A DNA stretch of 7,533 nt, taken from contig DFST01000097.1 in the NCBI GenBank assembly GCA_002378975.1, positions 539-8,071 of the forward strand, in the 5' to 3' direction. Source of the stretch: Chitinophagaceae bacterium UBA3430 (GTDB lineage: Bacteria; Bacteroidota; Bacteroidia; Chitinophagales; Chitinophagaceae). Below the pieces are notes generated by a model. That model did not search any database and was not told the origin of the DNA. It worked only from the letters and a program-made list of their open reading frames with translations. Positions 6,399 to 7,533 of the stretch are shown here, piece after piece (position 1 is the first letter of the stretch; each line of letters opens with the position of its first letter). The translations under genes and the position numbers were made by a program.

Positions 6399-6402
6399 TC
6401 AG
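6395..6402. other. Convergent stop-codon junction of hbd and yigZ
   Basis: CTGATCAG is an 8-bp palindrome whose central TGATCA supplies TGA for hbd on the plus strand (6396-6398) and TGA for yigZ on the minus strand (6399-6401). There is no base between the genes and no hairpin-plus-U-tract terminator, so each transcript must end inside the other gene. Confidence 0.85.
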
Positions 6403-6998
6403 ATCGGTGTAGCTAGAATACCAGGCATTTCTTGCAAGCGTTCTTGCAAGCGCAAAATCTTTCGCACAGGCACCCCCACCTCCAATTTGGAGAACAGATC
6501 ATGCTGCTGTTTCAAAATCGAAATATCGAGCTCTCGCAACAGACGCATCACTTCGTTGGTCCGTGTATAGTCAAACTCCACACTGAAAGATTTGAGCACT
6601 GACTTTCGTAAAACCGGACTCAGCTGCAAAGAAAGTGCAGTGGCTGTCTTGTACGCCTGGATCAATCCGGGTACGCCCAATTGCGTACCCCCAAAATAAC
6701 GAACGACCACCACCTGCAGATCCGTCAGTTCCCGACTATCGATCTGACCCAATATAGGTTTGCCCGCTGTACCCGATGGCTCCCCATCATCGTTGGCGCG
6801 AAATTGATTTCCATCGATCCCCAACCGATAGGCAAAACAATGGTGTGTTGCCTTGGGATGTTCTTTCCGGATCTCTTGTAAGTGACTCTTACATTGATCT
6901 ACCGTTTGTACTGGCATGGCATAAGCAATAAACTGACTGCCCCGGTCACGGAACTCAGCCTGACTCGGTTGGGCAAGGGTCTGAAATTGCTCAATCAT
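6399..6998 (-). CDS. yigZ: YigZ / IMPACT (UPF0029) family protein
   Basis: The 199 residues match the bacterial YigZ length of about 200. Relatives include eukaryotic IMPACT proteins, which modulate GCN2. The bacterial role is not well defined, and annotations such as peptidase are not supported here. Motifs include FRDRGSQFIAYAMPV (16-30), AtHHCFAYRLG (50-60), RANDDGEPSGTAGKPIL (67-83) and VVVRYFGGTQLGVPGLIQAYK (97-117 region). A C-terminal DUF1949-like ferredoxin fold follows. I chose the ATG at 6996-6998 because the family alignment begins there. An in-frame ATG at 7179-7181 would extend it over the divergent prmC. A 12-bp tandem duplication near the 3' end doubles the peptide RLQE. It converges on hbd and diverges from prmC across 50 nt. 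Confidence 0.92.
   Translation of the reverse strand: MIEQFQTLAQPSQAEFRDRGSQFIAYAMPVQTVDQCKSHLQEIRKEHPKATHHCFAYRLGIDGNQFRANDDGEPSGTAGKPILGQIDSRELTDLQVVVVRYFGGTQLGVPGLIQAYKTATALSLQLSPVLRKSVLKSFSVEFDYTRTNEVMRLLRELDISILKQQHDLFSKLEVGVPVRKILRLQERLQEMPGILATPI
6429..6452. repeat. 12-bp perfect tandem duplication in yigZ
   Basis: TTCTTGCAAGCG occurs twice head to tail (6429-6440 and 6441-6452). On the coding strand it encodes RLQE-RLQE in the C-terminal domain. The unit is a multiple of three, so gain or loss of a copy keeps the frame. Each unit contains the palindrome CTTGCAAG. Confidence 0.95.
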
Positions 6999-7004
6999 CG
7001 TACG

Positions 7005-7012
7005 TAAAGGTA
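7005..7012 (-). promoter_or_regulatory. Imperfect -7 box upstream of yigZ
   Basis: The minus strand reads TACCTTTA, one mismatch from TAnnTTTG, 6 nt before the chosen ATG. It lies in the 50-nt divergent gap with prmC. It is listed because every other likely transcript start in the window carries an exact box; on its own the support is weak. Confidence 0.28.
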
Positions 7013-7036
7013 CTACATACGCATCGCTGCCCGTTG

Positions 7037-7044
7037 TATGTTTG
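7037..7044 (+). promoter_or_regulatory. -7 promoter box upstream of prmC
   Basis: The plus strand reads TATGTTTG, an exact TAnnTTTG match, ending 4 nt before the prmC GTG at 7049. No -33 TTG was found at the normal spacing. The geometry is the same as at the secreted-protein gene (box, 4 nt ending in GC, then GTG). Confidence 0.5.
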
Positions 7045-7048
7045 CAGC

Positions 7049-7533
7049 GTGAATCAACTGAGTTACTTATCGCTGGTCCGAGAAAAACTTTTATCCCTGC
7101 ACGGCCCCGATGAAACCGAGGCCCTGGGAAGAATATTGATCGACCACCTGAGCAGAAAACATCAGTTACCCATCGACGCATCAGCAGAATGGGCTATGGA
7201 GCCACGCGAACATGCCTTTCAGCTGCTCCAAGCGCTTATTACCCAAAGACCCATTCAATACATACTAAACGAGGCTTGGTTTGACAACAGAAACTTTTGG
7301 GTGGATGAATCCGTACTTATACCCCGCCCAGAAACGGAAGAGTTATTGGATTGGATCAAGCGTCGTTATGCCTCATCCAAAAATCCAGCGTTCATTTTGG
7401 ACATTGGCACAGGCAGTGGAATATTACCCATATCACTCAAGCGACAGTTTCCCGAATCAACCGTGCAGGCTTTGGACATAAGCACCCCGGCGCTAAAGGT
7501 CACTCGGGAAAACGCGGATCGATTTGATACCGA
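7049..7533 (+). CDS. prmC: Release-factor glutamine methyltransferase PrmC/HemK (partial, cut by window edge)
   Basis: PrmC methylates the Gln of the GGQ motif in peptide release factors, using S-adenosylmethionine. The first 161 codons are present. A helical N-terminal domain (about 1-70) leads to RPIQYIL (67-73) and the family hallmark LIPRPETEELLDWI (90-103). The SAM-binding motif I follows as DIGTGSGILPISL (118-130), and ALDIS near 147 should supply the acidic ribose-binding residue. The NPPY catalytic motif lies beyond the window. The frame stays open upstream, but no ATG fits; GTG at 7049 gives a normal family N-terminus and sits 4 nt after a -7 box. A TTG at 7034 is possible but lies upstream of that box. 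The gene diverges from yigZ. Confidence 0.92.
   Translation, partial: MNQLSYLSLVREKLLSLHGPDETEALGRILIDHLSRKHQLPIDASAEWAMEPREHAFQLLQALITQRPIQYILNEAWFDNRNFWVDESVLIPRPETEELLDWIKRRYASSKNPAFILDIGTGSGILPISLKRQFPESTVQALDISTPALKVTRENADRFDT

Noticed and set aside
6999..7181. N-terminal extension of yigZ to the in-frame ATG at 7181
   Set aside because: It would overlap prmC by over 130 nt, and the added residues do not resemble the family, whose homology starts at the 6998 ATG.
7281..7481. 66-codon plus-strand open frame
   Set aside because: It lies out of frame inside prmC, which has clear family motifs in its own frame.

Overview
This window looks like ordinary core chromosome from a member of the Bacteroidota, with roughly half G+C. 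I cannot place it to genus; something near the Chitinophagales is a guess. The phylum call rests on three things. Seven genes are preceded by an exact TAnnTTTG box, the -7 promoter element of this phylum. Clear Shine-Dalgarno sequences are absent. Several protein variants are of the Bacteroidota kind: a secreted carboxypeptidase-regulatory-like protein, an Mrp ATPase without the C-terminal CxxC, and a type 2 PyrF. There are no mobile elements, RNA genes, CRISPR arrays or phage genes, and no gap between genes exceeds 100 bases.

Layout. From about 4725 down to position 1 all genes lie on the minus strand, in transcription order: mrp (Fe-S carrier ATPase), pyrF (OMP decarboxylase), a glutaryl-CoA-dehydrogenase-like acyl-CoA dehydrogenase, aroK (shikimate kinase), a DUF423 membrane protein, and the start of ftsK (DNA translocase), which runs off the left edge. 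The last four are tightly packed (3-nt gap, 8-nt overlap, 14-nt gap). mrp and pyrF are separated from their downstream neighbours by 47 to 48 nt gaps holding promoter boxes. Diverging from mrp on the plus strand is a secreted protein of unknown function (4824-5465), followed by hbd (3-hydroxybutyryl-CoA dehydrogenase). hbd abuts a convergent yigZ/IMPACT-family gene with no base between the two stop codons. A divergent prmC (release-factor glutamine methyltransferase) runs off the right edge.

Functionally this is a housekeeping mix: pyrimidine and aromatic amino acid synthesis, Fe-S maturation, translation termination, chromosome segregation and CoA-ester oxidation. The acyl-CoA dehydrogenase and Hbd could serve one route (glutaryl-CoA to crotonyl-CoA to acetoacetyl-CoA), but they are not in one operon.

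The most interesting signal is regulatory. For four genes (ftsK, pyrF, the secreted protein and prmC) the TAnnTTTG box ends only 4 or 5 nt before the start codon, two of which are GTG. This predicts leaderless or nearly leaderless mRNAs. I found no convincing new multi-gene system.
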